A stretch of 64,000 nt of DNA from Dendrolimus kikuchii (taxonomy: Eukaryota > Arthropoda > Insecta > Lepidoptera > Lasiocampidae). How positions within the stretch are numbered: the first letter of the stretch is position 1; each line of letters opens with the position of its first letter. Below are positions 13,201-24,965 of the stretch, piece by piece. Made by a program: the position numbers and the translations under genes. The stretch lies in contig CM034391.1 in the NCBI GenBank assembly GCA_019925095.2, positions 4,429,051 through 4,493,050 on the forward strand. Reading direction: 5' to 3'. The notes below the pieces were generated by a model. That model saw nothing but the letters and a program-made list of their open reading frames with translations. It was not told the DNA's origin and did not search any database.

Positions 13201-14393
13201 AGTAAAGTAGATTGTATAAAATAAATCAAACTATATGATGACAATATTTTCATTAGTATAAAAATTGATGGACCGCAAAACGTAGAGGCCAGAATTAAAT
13301 TAATAAAATAAACCTAATTATCATAAATAGATTATTGCCCTAACCCAAGCACTGCATTAAATCTCAACAATAATCACAGAAATGTTTATTGTGTAAAACT
13401 TTGTCTTCGAAGTAATATCTAATTAAATATATCACATTGTTTTAACAAAATGAATCTGCAGTTACATCTAAATTTGAAATTATATTATTAGTAAGAATTT
13501 ATTTATTTTTAATAGTGGTCAACCTACAAACATTCCTGATACAGAGAGAAACCAATTGAAACTTGCACTGAAAGCAGTAAATTCAGAACTTTTTACGCAA
13601 TAACCATTACATCTGTCAGACGAGACCGATCTCCAACTAATTGGAAATTATAGGTCCTAGCTATCAAGCTCTGAGTTATAAGTTCGTATCTTGTTAAATC
13701 AGTCGGGTTAATCGCTGACAAGCTAACTGATGCTCGCGCGCAGAATTTTAATTGAAAATTACAAATTGTAATGTTATGTGATTTCTTTGATAATTTCTAT
13801 AACATTTCCAACAATGTACTTGAAAGGGCTTCTTTTGGAGAGCAACTTAATTGGATTGATATTGCTAATAAAGTTTATGCCATGTTTTTGTGATATTGAT
13901 AGAGATCGACGTTATTAAACATTGGATGGATATCAAGTTTAAAAGTATCATTAAATTTAAAGCAAAAGCATAAAAATAGAAGCATTAGGAACTTAATATT
14001 AAGTAAGACATGTATAATAATAAGTTAACGAAGATTATCAATCACAGTCTTGTAATTAATTCACCCATTGCCTTTTAAAACCTAGTATAAGAAAAAAAAT
14101 CAGATCTAGTACTAGTAAATTCTTTAACTCATGCCATACGCTAGAGATCTTCTGACAGCACGAAGAGCCATATTACACTAAGCAACAAAGACTTTTAAGA
14201 TAAACACAAAATTCCTGCTTAAAATCAACCAACCTTACAACAAGTGTAGTCCTGAATTGAAGTAAATCTGCACAGGAGACCATCACCTGTCAAACGCCCC
14301 CCAAAACTCCATAAAATTTACAATCTATATTATATCATTGAAAAAAGTATTCATGGTAAAATTTGTCATCGAAGAATGAAAAACGATACTTAC
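10241..14393. other. AT-rich DNA, no gene seen
   Basis: About 4 kb of AT-rich sequence without a recognised repeat or supported exon. A minus frame of 83 codons at 13002-13253 has no recognisable motif and ordinary AT-rich composition. A double CRE-like palindrome at 11715-11729 is listed separately. Confidence 0.35.
11715..11729. promoter_or_regulatory. Back-to-back CRE-like sites
   Basis: TTACGTCA is directly followed by TGACGTC, two CREB/ATF-type half-palindromes head to head. Known family knowledge: such sites bind bZIP factors. The surrounding DNA is AT-rich and not visibly promoter-like, so function is a guess. Confidence 0.2.
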
Positions 14394-14490
14394 GGATCTC
14401 GATGGGATCGTGCGTGAGTAACAGCCATCGGCCGCTGTGTAAACAGACCACAAGAAGCATTTTCACGGTCTTACCGTAGCAATCCGAATC
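14394..14490 (-). CDS. Candidate exon, possibly first coding exon with signal-like N-terminus
   Basis: On the minus strand a GC-richer block ends ATCGAGATCC and is followed by the strong donor GTAAGTATC. An ATG with a good insect context (GTGAAAATG) at 14460-14458 opens 22 codons plus one base: MLLVVCLHSGRWLLLTHDPI and two more residues. The start is hydrophobic and could be a signal peptide, and the phase-1 end is common for signal-peptide exons. The frame stays open upstream for ten codons to CTAATTTAG at 14491-14499, which could instead be a weak acceptor giving a 97-bp internal exon. The sequence above it (14505-14560, GC-rich) could be 5' UTR. The protein is not recognised. It cannot splice directly to the minus exon at 49.2 kb as its next exon, because phases differ in the internal-exon reading. 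It could be an alternative start of that or another gene extending to lower coordinates. Confidence 0.4.
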
Positions 14491-17333
14491 CTAAATTAGT
14501 TTGTTTTTTGCTCGACCCGACTCGGAACGGAGAATGTCGATCAGTCACGTCCCGACATCAATAAAACATTAAAACTATAAAGTAGTCGATGGAACTAGAT
14601 AGGTATATTCTCTGACTCAACAAAAAATTCTCGGGTCACCGACCCTTGAACCATAATGTCACGCTATTCATGTAAATTGTAGCTTTATGATATGATGACT
14701 GACAAATGATGAAACGCGAAGACATGAAGTTTCTATTGAGGGTTAAAGTTCAAGAGTTTTTATTATAGAAAGATGTATAGATAACAATATATTTGATGCT
14801 ATTCATAATTTTATGACTCATGATGAATTACTGCCAGTTAATATTGCTAGTACAACACGTGTTATCGATAGAACATAACAAAGCTGCAGAAACAACGACC
14901 TAAGGCGCCAAACGATAATGTTGTCAATTCTCTTGATGTGTCTACGGTAACTGACAAATATAAACATCTCCATAATGCTGTAATAACGCTTGGAAAATTG
15001 AATTACATAAAAAGCAAGGTGAATCAATTCAATTAGATAGCCATTAAAATTTTGATTATCGGAAAAGTAGTTTTAATTTAAATCTGCCATTTTTATTCTA
15101 AAAAAAACTACAATATTGAGCATGTTGCTTGCAATATTGTGATAAAGCAAAACCTATAAAAATAAATAAAACTTTTCGATTGATTAACTAATAAGTTAAC
15201 ACTTATGTTTTCAGCAAAATTTGCATAAGATTACAAAAGGAAACTCGCATGTGATACTTAGGCATCATAGCATTATGTACATTATAAAATTGTTCTTGTT
15301 TTAATATAATTATGGCCGACGGGTGACTTAGGTATTATCCTCATACATCTGTAACTCAAAATACTGGAATAAATCATAGTGAAACAAATTACGCAAGGTA
15401 AGATGCAAAATATCATGTAAAGCCGAGAGTGTACACGCGTGCGAATTGCGCGAATATTTAGAACAGTGCCATTGTTTGATTCAGAGCTTGATTGCGTGAT
15501 GTTCTAAGTATAGGGAAAGTAGGTAAACAAGGTTACTAATTAGGAAGTATAATGAAAATAGAACGGTACAGCACATTCCCTGTATCTATGTCGTAAACTG
15601 AGGTATAAAAGGAAATTTATGTATATCGTCTTGATATCGAGAGATACTTAGTACTTTACTTGATTCTTAAATATTCAAAAAAACGATAAAGCAAATGATA
15701 TCGTTAGCAGAGATTGAAAAAAAAGTTTATGATTCTATTAAATCGATATACTTTAAATAGATTAATGTCAGTAGGATATAATATCTACATGTCTAGATAA
15801 TTCTAAAAATATGAAGCACTTTGGAGAAGAAACTTAACGCAATTGTAGATTGTTCCATAGTTTCACTACGAGACATTCCAATGCATAATTATGACGAGAA
15901 AACTATCCCACTTTAAAAGTATACCATAAAGAATTACTAAGCTTATACATGATTGGAAGTATCGATTATGCATTCGAGTTTAGAAAGTCTCTAAACATTA
16001 TAGTCTAGCACTCAAAGTAGCTATATATCATACTTTTTGTCTTGAAAATGAAGATTTAATTAATGATGTACAGGAAGACAGTGTAAGAGCAGTTGCAACT
16101 GTAAATGTTATGAGGTCGACTTTGTGAAACTTATTGTTACTCTTAATGATGCATTTGGAGAAACTATTAGTGACAAGAATGATAGAATGGAAAGTATAGC
16201 ACCATTCGATTGGATACATAATTTTAATGAGCGTTGAGCTGGTCGTTAATCAATAGTATAGTTCAATAGACGCTAGATGGTAACGTTTACACGACTGAAA
16301 ATAAATGACCCATTCACTCCACTGTTCACTAAAGAATTAATAAAGCAAAAATAGTGTGAGTTTTGCGACTGTTAATTGACCATTACACGTTTTGACAGTA
16401 AATTGGAGTTTTAAAAGAGTATGTTTATTCTAATATCGTTATTTATGATATAAATAATCTAAGTGATTTTCATTTCACATTAATAGAAAGTATAGTTAGT
16501 TTTGTAGTTTTAATGTATGATGTCGTCATTTAATGTCAAAAAAACGTCAAACATGATTCTAGCGCAGTAGTTATCTGTGGATTCGTACACACTTGTAAGT
16601 AATTACTAAACAATAAATATTAATTATTCCACAATTAAACACATACATTTATTTCCCGACTACTTTGCGAACAAAATTTAAATAAAGAATAAAGCTACTT
16701 CTAGTTCCTTCGTTTTCCGTGGAACTTGTTAAACGGCGCGAACTTCAACAACAATATTTTTGTTAATGGTTTTGCAAAATTTAAAAAACCACAGAACTAC
16801 GAATAATATGAAAACCATGCTCAGTTTTTGAATCCTTTAGCTTATTAAGCCAAAGGAGTGTGTAGTATTGTCTATTGATATATATTGATATCACGGAATA
16901 CAGATGAAACCCACATAAACGGAATCGCGTTGAAAATTAGTAGTAAATACAAATGAGTTTAGAAAGAATTTGATTATAAATGATGACAACTCTCTAAAAA
17001 AAATCTATCCGTTGTTTCCTTAATTTACTTTAATGATAACCTGTATCTCAAATTTTGATAAATTATGCTAATAACACATGACCTTAACATCCGTCCTAGA
17101 TTCTATATTTATTGGTAATATTAATATCTCAATATAAATAACATCCGTCCTCAAATGTGTTATGTTAAAATATGCTAAATTTTATTACAAACCTTCTGAA
17201 CAGATGCATATTTGATTTCAATCCTTTGGAGTTAATTTTCATGTTATAAATTTTCATGATTTCATATATTTAGCAAGAAAGTTATTTGTTTCGATTGATA
17301 GTTATTTAAATGATATTAAATTGTACACCTCTT
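14491..17333. other. AT-rich DNA, no gene seen
   Basis: Apart from the GC-richer 14505-14560 stretch next to the exon candidate, this is AT-rich sequence with chance frames of up to 69 codons. No shared repeat was recognised. Confidence 0.35.
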
Positions 17334-17640
17334 ATCCGTGCAGGAACGGAGAAAGAATACAATTTCCTGCGTCCAGGCGGCCTATCGCAAGTGGCGACAA
17401 AACAACCCACAGCCAGGTGGTAAGGCATTTGTCCGACTGGATGGCTACCACCCTGGTCTAAAGTATGTCGCCATAACATCCTTGAGTTGTGTTCCGGCAT
17501 TAGTGACCAGGTTTCAGTCTCCCTTAAGAGAGAAGCAGCGCATTTGTAGCACCTTTGGTGTTGCAAATGTCCATAGGCGATGGTAACCGCTTTCCATCAA
17601 GTGGGCCGTCTGCCTGTCTGCTGAACTCCTGCAATAAAAA
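17334..17640 (+). repeat. Lep-A repeat, full-length copy
   Basis: A complete unit of about 307 bp: ATCCGTGCAGGAACGGAGAA at the left, the GCCAGGTGGTAAGGCATTTG block, ACCTTTGGTGTTGCAAATGT, and CTCCTGCAATAAAAA at the right. The right end passes into more A-rich sequence, as with a retroposon tail. Both ends also show GCAGGA in inverted orientation. No target duplication is obvious. Confidence 0.92.
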
Positions 17641-19139
17641 GTAAATAAAAAAACCATAGTAATATTAGTAATACTCCGAATGACAACCGGACAGTAAGCA
17701 GTCTGAGTACACCTAAATCCTACTTAACCAATGGTGTCTTAGATAATTCTTCTCTCGATTTCGATATTTAATTATTTAAAATATAGTTTAGGCCTGATGA
17801 ATTAAAATTTAAGTCTTGGTGAGCTTTTTTCAAATCATCCTTTTTGACATAATCCCTAAATGTTCTCATTTCTTTACGTTGCCACACTCGGTTACGCAGA
17901 CAATGAGGGGCAGGGAGATCCTGCCTACATAGATTTTCTTTCTCCAAAATGATATTTGATTATTCAAGATGGACAACATTTTTCTTCGTGACTGCCAACG
18001 CTTTAGCGACACTTCTGGTGTTAAAAAGCATCTATACGCGACTGTAATGACTTCCCATCAGTTGCATCATCTACCCGTTTACTTACTTTAGACAACAAAA
18101 AGTAATTTGAAAGAAACTCGTAAACATTTGTACACATATAATATTATTCGCGTACCAAAATTAACTGAACTAACTCCTAAATAATAGCATTTCTCAACTC
18201 CGTGACTTCATTTTACCAAACGAGCGAAATGTATTAACAAGAGATGCTACACAGATCCGTTTGAGTACGTCGTGATGGTACGGTATTATTATTTCATTAA
18301 GCATAATTGATAGTTCAAAATGTTGTAATATTCAGATTGATGGTTGTTACGTATCGCAGATTCAGAGGAGGATTAAGTTCACAATTATTACTATGGATGA
18401 AATGACAAGTGATGTACGATCGCCAATTTTTATTTCAGATCATATTGATAGCCACTTTGCTTCAATAACGTATTATCTTGAAAATTTTAACTTTATAAGA
18501 GTCTTTTTAATCTTCAAAAAATAATTCTTTCGAAACGAACAACGTGGTATCTTTTAAAATACGTTGTAGATTGACAGATAAAAAAGATTCTTTTTTTCAA
18601 AGGATCAAAAAACTCTTTTCTATAATTCCAGTTTTCGGAATATCACAATCAAGCAAAAAGGCGATATATTCGTTAGTACAAAATTTGAAGACGATATATC
18701 AGAATATGGTCTAAGGTCCATCGGTTGATATTTTCAAGATGCTAAAGATGCTAAGCTGGCCCAATGGTTTTAAGGCCAAGCCATCAAAAGAACAGGAGTC
18801 GCAATAGCGTTCTGAATACATTACTACGATATATAGAGCTCCAACCCGTTGGGTAAAGCTGTGATATGTGTACATATTTCGAAGAAAAAAAAAAGCCGAC
18901 ATGACGATACATATTCAGACAGTCAAGCCGATAGACGGGTCATTTCGGTTTCAATTTGGATGAATCAAGCAAAGTGATTCATATAAATACAAACGTAAAC
19001 GATTCAATGTTTTTGAATACTGGTGTGTCGTTTTAGTTCTGCATTTCAACCAAATTGATTCCATTGGGTTTATTTAATATCAGCATTTCGATCTCAAAGT
19101 CTATGGATATTTGTCCACTAATACCAATTTAATCTATCT
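17641..19139. other. AT-rich DNA, possible worn Lep-A relic near 18007-18105
   Basis: A stretch near 18007-18105 (CACTTCTGGTGTTAAAAAGC, CTTCCCATCAGTTGCATCAT, CTACCCGTTTAC) vaguely follows the right half of Lep-A and may be an old copy. The remainder shows nothing supportable. The frames of up to 63 codons carry no motif. Confidence 0.3.
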
Positions 19140-19206
19140 ATCTATCTGTCTCTATATATAGATAAATAGATAGACATATCAATTGATTTATATATATATA
19201 TATATA
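19140..19206. repeat. TCTA/TATA simple repeat
   Basis: TCTATCTATCTGTC passes into a TAGATAAATAGATAGA stretch and then (TA)n. It is an impure tetranucleotide and dinucleotide microsatellite. Confidence 0.9.
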
Positions 19207-19257
19207 TTGTGTAAGTAAAATAAAGCTACTGCCTAGGGTGTTGACATTCGGGACAAA

Positions 19258-19293
19258 CTCTAGTAATTAATAAAAAAATATTAATTACTAGAG
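19258..19293. repeat. 15-bp hairpin with A6 loop
   Basis: CTCTAGTAATTAATA, six A, then the exact reverse complement. Just beyond it, AGACTACAGCT occurs twice (19292-19302 and 19312-19322). Confidence 0.9.
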
Positions 19294-19929
19294 ACTACAG
19301 CTTAATTCTAAAGACTACAGCTAATATATAATTCCTTGTTTTACATGCTTATTACGCACGGCGTTTAATGAACTGCTTCAATTTTATATGGGATATTAAC
19401 ATGTAATAAATAAAGTGAAATTTATTAATTAATTGAACGTAAAATGGGAGATATGCAACACCGGCATGGAAAATCATAAAGTTGAAGACATAATCTTAAT
19501 AAAAGCGCCGTTATCTGTCGTCATCAGTTGTAAAGAAATTGATGAAGTCCACCATGAGTTTGCGACATAAATTGGATTACATACTAATAGACGCCATAAA
19601 AATATAAATTAGAACTATATATATATGTTGGAAGTGTTTTCAACAATTTACAGTGTCATAATTACTGATTGGAGGTATGAATAGGGTTATAACTCTGCTA
19701 CATCTGAGCTGCAATGCTTTAACTACCACACAAATAAAAACATTACGCAGGCAGATGCAATATTGTTAATGACGTTAATAATTACAAATTACTCGGGTAG
19801 TGGTGGTGAACTTCACTAATGTAGATATTCGTTAACGCGTTATGTTTTAATGCTACAATAACTCGCATTTCGACATAACCACTAACACTAATATTCACGT
19901 AGGTCGAAAAAGTGCATTAGAAGTATATT

Positions 19930-19985
19930 ACATACATACATACATAACTTCACGCCAGTTCCCTTGCGGGGTAGGCACGAACAAC
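19930..19985 (-). mobile_element. LINE-E, 56-bp 3' stub with 11-bp target duplication
   Basis: The insert is the extreme 3' end of LINE-E: on the minus strand TTGTTCGTGCCTACCCCGCA, AGGGAACTGGCGTGAAGTTA, then the (TATG)n tail. It is bounded by AGAAGTATATT at 19919-19929 and again at 19986-19996. An exact variable-length duplication plus extreme 5' truncation is the signature of target-primed reverse transcription. Confidence 0.92.
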
Positions 19986-20008
19986 AGAAGTATATTGCTA
20001 ATGAAAAT

Positions 20009-20245
20009 TGACGACCTCTATGATTGAGCGGGCTAAACGTTTGTTGGCCTACGTTACTGCAACGCAGAGGTTCTGGGTTCGATTCCTGGCATGAGAATTT
20101 CGGAAATTATTTTTTTCCATTATTTACTATGGTCTGGGTGTGTGGGATCGGCTACAGAGTAATCCGTTGTATATTACCCATAACACGAGCGTCTTGCTTA
20201 ATTTGTGGATATACAATGTGTTTGTCTGCCAATTATATTATAAAT
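20009..20245 (+). mobile_element. SINE-C, tRNA-headed SINE, near-complete copy
   Basis: The head contains GGGTTCGATTCCTGG (20075-20090), a canonical polymerase III B box, preceded by a tRNA-like region with GCGGGCTAAACG and GCAACGCAGAGG. The unrelated body follows: ACTATGGTCTGGGTGTGTGG, CCGTTGTATATTACCCATAA. The right end merges with the 3' end of the oppositely oriented LINE-K. Other copies lie at 26.4, 26.9, 29.4, 29.5, 38.0, 40.2, 48.2 and 50.1 kb. It is not a functional tRNA: there is no matching acceptor stem. Confidence 0.88.
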
Positions 20246-20782
20246 AAAGCTATATTTACAAAATAACATAAATCCATAAGTAAAAAATTGACTCCAAATC
20301 GCTGTCGGCGGGGAGCGTGTCCAAAATGGTGGCGGTATTTCCGCGTTGGATGGCAACGCTGATTCGTTGCAAGGTGCAAGCCAGCCTTTTGGTCACGCGA
20401 GTCCTCAATTAGACGCGTTGAGAGGTCTCGATAGAGGTGATAAGCTCCAGGCCCCGAAAACCACAAATACGTACCCACTACCAATGGGCACATATGTGTC
20501 TGGAAGATAGGACACCGCCAAAGTATCGACATAAGTTGCGTCCCATACTAGGAGGCGTCCCATCTTCCATGACACCAACGACATTCCCTTTGGTCTCTTA
20601 CCATCGTCGCGGCACAGCCCATTTCGTTCAAGAACAGCTGGTGCCCCGGCGCAGACAAGAAACCGACGGATAATGTCATTAAGTGTAGCATACCGTGACA
20701 TTCTGTCAGCGCTCCTTGCGCATGACAAGCCATGGTGGCCTAACTTATCAACTCTACCTCCGCACCAACAGCGATGTGGCAC
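20246..20782 (-). pseudogene. LINE-K, C-terminal part of a retrotransposon polyprotein
   Basis: The minus frame 20782-20405 encodes 125 residues with a Cys/His cluster CWCGGRVDKLGHHGLSC (residues about 5-21), a DGKRPKG stretch (about 60) and LLVWDAT (about 77). The frame then breaks; downstream pieces (GNADSLQ, then PPTAIWSQFFTY) continue the family's C-terminus into an AT-rich 3' end TTTATTTATA. The same 3' end appears at 50757-50948, flanked by a target duplication, so the family is a non-LTR element. From general recall, related invertebrate proteins carry RPDG where this copy has RPKG; a PD-type endonuclease fold is possible but unproven. Other copies: 34190, 38751/39359, 42310. This copy is frameshifted and dead. 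Confidence 0.8.
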
Positions 20783-20789
20783 TACTTAT

Positions 20790-21440
20790 TTTTATTATTA
20801 TTATATATTTTAATGTATGTCTTTGTAGACCACGGGCGATAAAAATGGCCCGGACTTTTGGAGGGATTGAGTGAGGCCATGGGAAGGCCAATGCGTAGAG
20901 GCCCTTTGAAAAATTTAATGTAAATGTTTCGTGACACTTACCGGCCATTATCCCTATCACACCATATAGTAATGCACCCAAGGACAAGCCTCGGCCAGTG
21001 TAGGACTATTGTGGGAATTGAAGACAAAAAGTACCGGGCTATTGGGGTGAACTGTTAGTAGTACTAGAGGTCTGGGAATATGGGGACTATGGCGTCTGCC
21101 CGTCGCAAAATTCGGAGAACATGGAAAAATGGGCAGACGGTGACTCGCCACTCCCTGCATGGGCCCCAAAAAATGTCATAGAAGGCAGGGGCAACATGGG
21201 TGTAAGTGGCTAAGGGGTGTAGAGAGGTGGGCTGCAGGTTCACCGAAGCTACTTCTGACGTGATGCCATTTATCACTTCCACCCCTGGAGCTTGAGTCTT
21301 AGCTCTAATGATCTCCACTCCGTGCCGGCTGGCTAAGGCAAGCATGGAGGTGGGGGCCTTGTCTTGGCCCCCGGAGTCAGGTACGAGGTGTCACTAACTC
21401 ACGCAAGGCTTCCCCACAAAGCCCCCCTGCGGGTTTATAT
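20790..21440 (-). repeat. GC-richer unclassified repeat, possibly LINE 3' region
   Basis: A distinctly GC-richer block with runs such as GGCCCGGACTTTTGGAGGGA and, on the minus strand, CCCGCAGGGGGGCTTTG at its head. Minus frames of up to 93 codons carry no recognised motif. It ends in a TTATTATTATA tract on the high-coordinate side and abuts LINE-K. General appearance and position suggest an untranslated or worn part of a retrotransposon; no second copy is in the window to define its ends. Confidence 0.4.
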
Positions 21441-22790
21441 ATTTTATTATTATTATATATTATTATAATAACAACATTCAAGTTCCTCTCAAAAGCGACA
21501 AAACAAAATATTGAAGTCAAAATTACCAATTCGGAGAAATGATAAATCACATACGCTCTCCGTACCTGCTCGTGAATTAACTTATAAGCTCTTATAGTTA
21601 TGGAGACCATTAAAGTCTGAAGCTTTTTAGATAACACTATAGCGACAGAAATTTCAAAAGACGTGCTTCAAAACATCGTGATAGGCGCAAACGTAGGTGT
21701 ATTTTCACGTATGACTTGCAAACTTAACTTTGCTTCTTATAACAACCCTATTGACAAAGAAACAAAGCATGTTTTAGTTGATTTAGTAGCTTTAAGAATA
21801 TTGGTAACCGGTGCTATTGTGGTGTGTATTTTTGTGCCGTTCAAGTTCTTTATTACTTATATTGTCATCAAGATTACTTACTTGATAACAGTTCTTTTTG
21901 AAACAAAGGTAAGACGATGGGCTAGTGTCACGGTCAATGTTGTTTCGCCTGAGAACAGAGTATTTTTCTTTAACATTGAGGTTAATATATAAATTAGATG
22001 AAAAGATCGTGCTCCATGCGTTGTAAAAAGAGTACACGCACAGCACTAGCTGCGAACTGTGCCCTGTATGTATATCAAACAAGTTGCAATATCTGTAAGA
22101 GAACATCCCAAATTGTTGCCTAGACATCACGAACTGAGGACACGGCAACTGAGGGTGAAAACAGCACAATAGATTATTGTTCCCCAGCTGCAAATTGTCA
22201 CTAGAAAGAAATTCAAATTACACGTCGGTAATGATTTTTAACAAACTTCCCGAAGACTGAATATCTGTCCACAACTACGGCTACAGAAATGGCTGTTGGA
22301 TAAATGTTTTTACTCTGTAAACGAATTTATAGGGTATTTTTTGTCAAAATTTGTCATATAACATAGGTAAAGCATGTGAGTCTTGTAGCCTTATGTCACC
22401 TCTTTATGTACCATGATTTAAGCAAATAAATGAATTTGATTTTGAGTTCTGTTATAGAGAAATCAAATCGTTTAATAAATACTGCTTGACAGTCTTATAA
22501 AAATCAATCTTTGTTTAGATTTTTTTAACTGTTACCTCTTGAATTTATTCAGTATTCTCCATCCTTGTGGCTAATATTGGATATTTGTGGTTATATGGCC
22601 CGTGAGAATGGGGTGTGGTCTTTGGGATAATAACGTTGGTTTTATAATAATGGACAGATATCTGTCCTTGATCCTTGCACTAGTAAAGTAGAAGCTCCAC
22701 ATACCTCGAGATCAACTTCCTGGATCGAGTCAGGCTGCAGCTTGCAGAATAATAGCTTCCAGAAAATATAAACCAACATCAGTGCTAATT
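21441..22790. other. No supported gene; overlapping open frames on both strands
   Basis: A plus frame of 109 codons (21663-21992) and a minus frame of 133 codons (21792-22193) overlap. The plus product has a hydrophobic central stretch, but neither has a recognisable domain, splice signals or codon bias distinct from AT-rich noise. A 30- or 36-bp micro-exon-like segment at 22705-22740 (minus) is treated as a finding. Confidence 0.35.
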
Positions 22791-22945
22791 TCTTTTTTTA
22801 TTTTTTCATTGCTGAAGCATAGCAGACAGGCTGACGGCCCAGCTGTGATGGAAAGTGTTTACCATCGCCTATAGACTCTAGCAATAACAGAGGCGCTGGC
22901 AATATGCTGCCGGCTTTGAAGGAGAGACTGAAACCTGGCCATTGA
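22791..22945 (-). repeat. Lep-A-like repeat, diverged
   Basis: A T-rich run, then CATAGCAGACAGGCTGACGG, a GATGGAAAGTGTTTACCATCGCCTATAGACT stretch, then AGGAGAGACTGAAACCTGGC, follow the Lep-A order but with many changes and the GCAGGAG end altered. It is probably an old copy or sister family. Confidence 0.7.
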
Positions 22946-24049
22946 TGCGACTTCCCACCATTACACTTTTCACAGAGTATGCAAGTAGGGGACGGTTAAT
23001 TAATCAAAAACTGATATTTTTGTACAAAAAGGTATGATATTTTTGTACGCACAGCGTCATAGACCGGTGGTCAAACGTTGACTGGTCAATCTGTCGACAA
23101 TGGTCAACCTCCGTCTTACGTTCGCCGTCGCCTCACATAGAAAGAGGGTAAACCACAAAATCAGTGGAGCTTATGTTTTACCTATCTTATACTATGCAAG
23201 GAACGAACATCCACCCTTCAGTTACATAGTTACTTGCATGGTAGTAATCAATTTTTTTGTGATTTGAATATATATGCGAGCGCGACGCGATAGCCAGGAG
23301 AAGGCAAAGGGACGTGGACTAAGAAACAAGGGAAGAGTAACTTATCTCGCCACCAGTCCACCGCCACACTTCACTCGTCCCCCGGGGGTTCACACTCTCA
23401 CTAGGATTATGAACATTAAATTCAGTTATAATAGTTTATTTTGTTCCAACAATCGTTTCTCTATCTGTATTGCGATGACAGCACTGACAGAAGAATCTTG
23501 TTTTGCGCATTCTTCATTTAAAAGTTTATTCTTTTCTTGATGGCGAGGATGGGGAGGAAGAATTTATAAGGAGGAGTTACTCAGCGCAACCAATATATAT
23601 ATTTCTGAACAATTTTATTTAAACTACTCGTCAAATGTGGACACAGAAGTACCTAATGAGAGTAAATCCGTATAAGGCATTCGTTTATAACAACTGATCC
23701 TCAACAGATATCTACATCACATTGCACTGTAGCTAACGATTGACTGCAATTTATTCAGCTTGACTTTAGTTGTACTGGCTCAGTTGATCTTAAATTTGAT
23801 ACATTGGACACAATGTTCCTGTTTGAATTGATACAACGCTTGACCAGATTATGCAATTTTATAAACATTAATTTTGTTTAAAATCACCAGTACAGTGTGA
23901 CGATTTGAAAAATTCATAAGATAGTATGGATTTTTCAAATCGTCATAGTTTAGTGGTATAGACGTGGCTGTATCAACGCAGGCGGCTCTCTTGCAATTTT
24001 ACATTATAATTCAAATTTAATAAACACACACAAATTCTTTAAATATGTT
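22946..24049. other. No gene supported; GC-richer patch at 23270-23410
   Basis: The patch encodes a basic and proline-rich plus frame (23274-23540, 88 codons) without recognised motif. TTACGTTCGCCGTCGCCTCA at 23116 resembles TCTCACGTCGCCGTCGC at 35071. A hairpin at 23898-23945 is listed separately. The remainder is AT-rich. Confidence 0.35.
23898..23945. repeat. 17-bp near-perfect hairpin
   Basis: TGACGATTTGAAAAATTC pairs with GATTTTTCAAATCGTCA across a 13-nt loop, with one bulged base. It could be a small foldback element or a snap-back scar. Confidence 0.85.
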
Positions 24050-24377
24050 TGTTGCGGACAGAGAGCACCCCCCTGACCCGCCCGCCGGAGCACATCTACA
24101 CTCCGCGCCCCGCATACCGCCGACGCCCATAGCTGGCGCGATTAGCAATTAGGCGTCGGACGGAATGCGGGATATAGGAGGCTGAAAAAACCTGAAGGGA
24201 CTACTACATCAAGAACAACTATGAATTCAGCCACTCAGCTATTCATATATTGTACTCAACTCTCTTGCATACTTTGTTCTACTCTTTAAATGTATATTTA
24301 TAACTTAATAATAATCATACAGTCGATTATTACGTCGAATTTTAATTTCCAAACCCGAGGTGCAACTGCCACCAGTA
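24050..24377 (+). mobile_element. Possible LTR-related fragment, relative of 35750-36244
   Basis: It begins TGTTGCGGACAGAGAGCACC and shares with the 35.75-kb LTR the order TGTTGCGGACAGA, AGCACCCCCC, CGCCCCGC, TACCGC, TAGCT and TTAGC over about 120 bp. The right limit is uncertain: ATGTT occurs at 24045-24049 and 24378-24382, which could be a 5-bp duplication, but the inferred end lacks the usual CA. Confidence 0.5.
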
Positions 24378-24704
24378 ATGTTATTGGATATTATTATATA
24401 ATGTATTATGAAGGTCTTTTGATAAATAGATAGGCAGTTTTAGTAAAACTTCTATATTAATAAAAAAATCTTTAACAGTCATCAAAGTGTGTGTTTGTAG
24501 CGGTCTTATTTATAGTGAGTTAAAGTAAGTTTGTAAGCTTCTTTAAGAACCTCAAAACTTAATTTGAATAAGACTGTTAGTATGTGTCAAAAATCTATAA
24601 ATATAACATAATTATCGTCCATATCAGGCGTCTGATTAATTTGAACTTGTCCTTCAGGGAGAATACACTCTTTTTTACGAGCTTTTATTTTACTTGCAAT
24701 GGAT

Positions 24705-24965
24705 TTACCTATGTATGTATGTATGTAAGTTCGGGCGGAATCTTGCAAGTTAAATTTGACCTACTTCGCGGTTTCCGATTGAGCTGAAATTTTGCACGCA
24801 TATGTATATCGCGTGATAATGCAATAATATGGTACCATGGAGCTGATCTGATGATGAAATCGGAAGATGGCCATAGAAACTCCTGTACTAAACAAGATAG
24901 ACCCGTCGTGATTGGGCTTGTTTTACTTGTCTTCGCTAGCACTCTGCTGCTACATGATATCCAGA
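24705..24965 (+). repeat. Interspersed repeat with TATG run at its left
   Basis: A (TATG)n run is followed by GTTCGGGCGGAATCTTGCAA, TGAGCTGAAATTTTGCACGC and TAATATGGTACCATGGAGCT. The wording matches a common moth interspersed repeat from general recall. There is no second copy in this window and no coding capacity. Confidence 0.5.

Noticed and set aside
20075..20095. tRNA gene suggested by the GGTTCGATTCC motif (also at about 40212, 29690, 36710, 56520 and 61045)
   Set aside because: These are SINE-C and SINE-D heads; acceptor stems do not pair and each is fused to a SINE body.
21663..22193. Overlapping frames of 109 (plus) and 133 (minus) codons
   Set aside because: No domain, no splice support, AT-driven composition; both strands open at once is typical of chance here.
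23941..24000. tRNA-like TAGTTTAGTGGTATAGACG stretch
   Set aside because: It resembles an A box, but no B box or cloverleaf follows.
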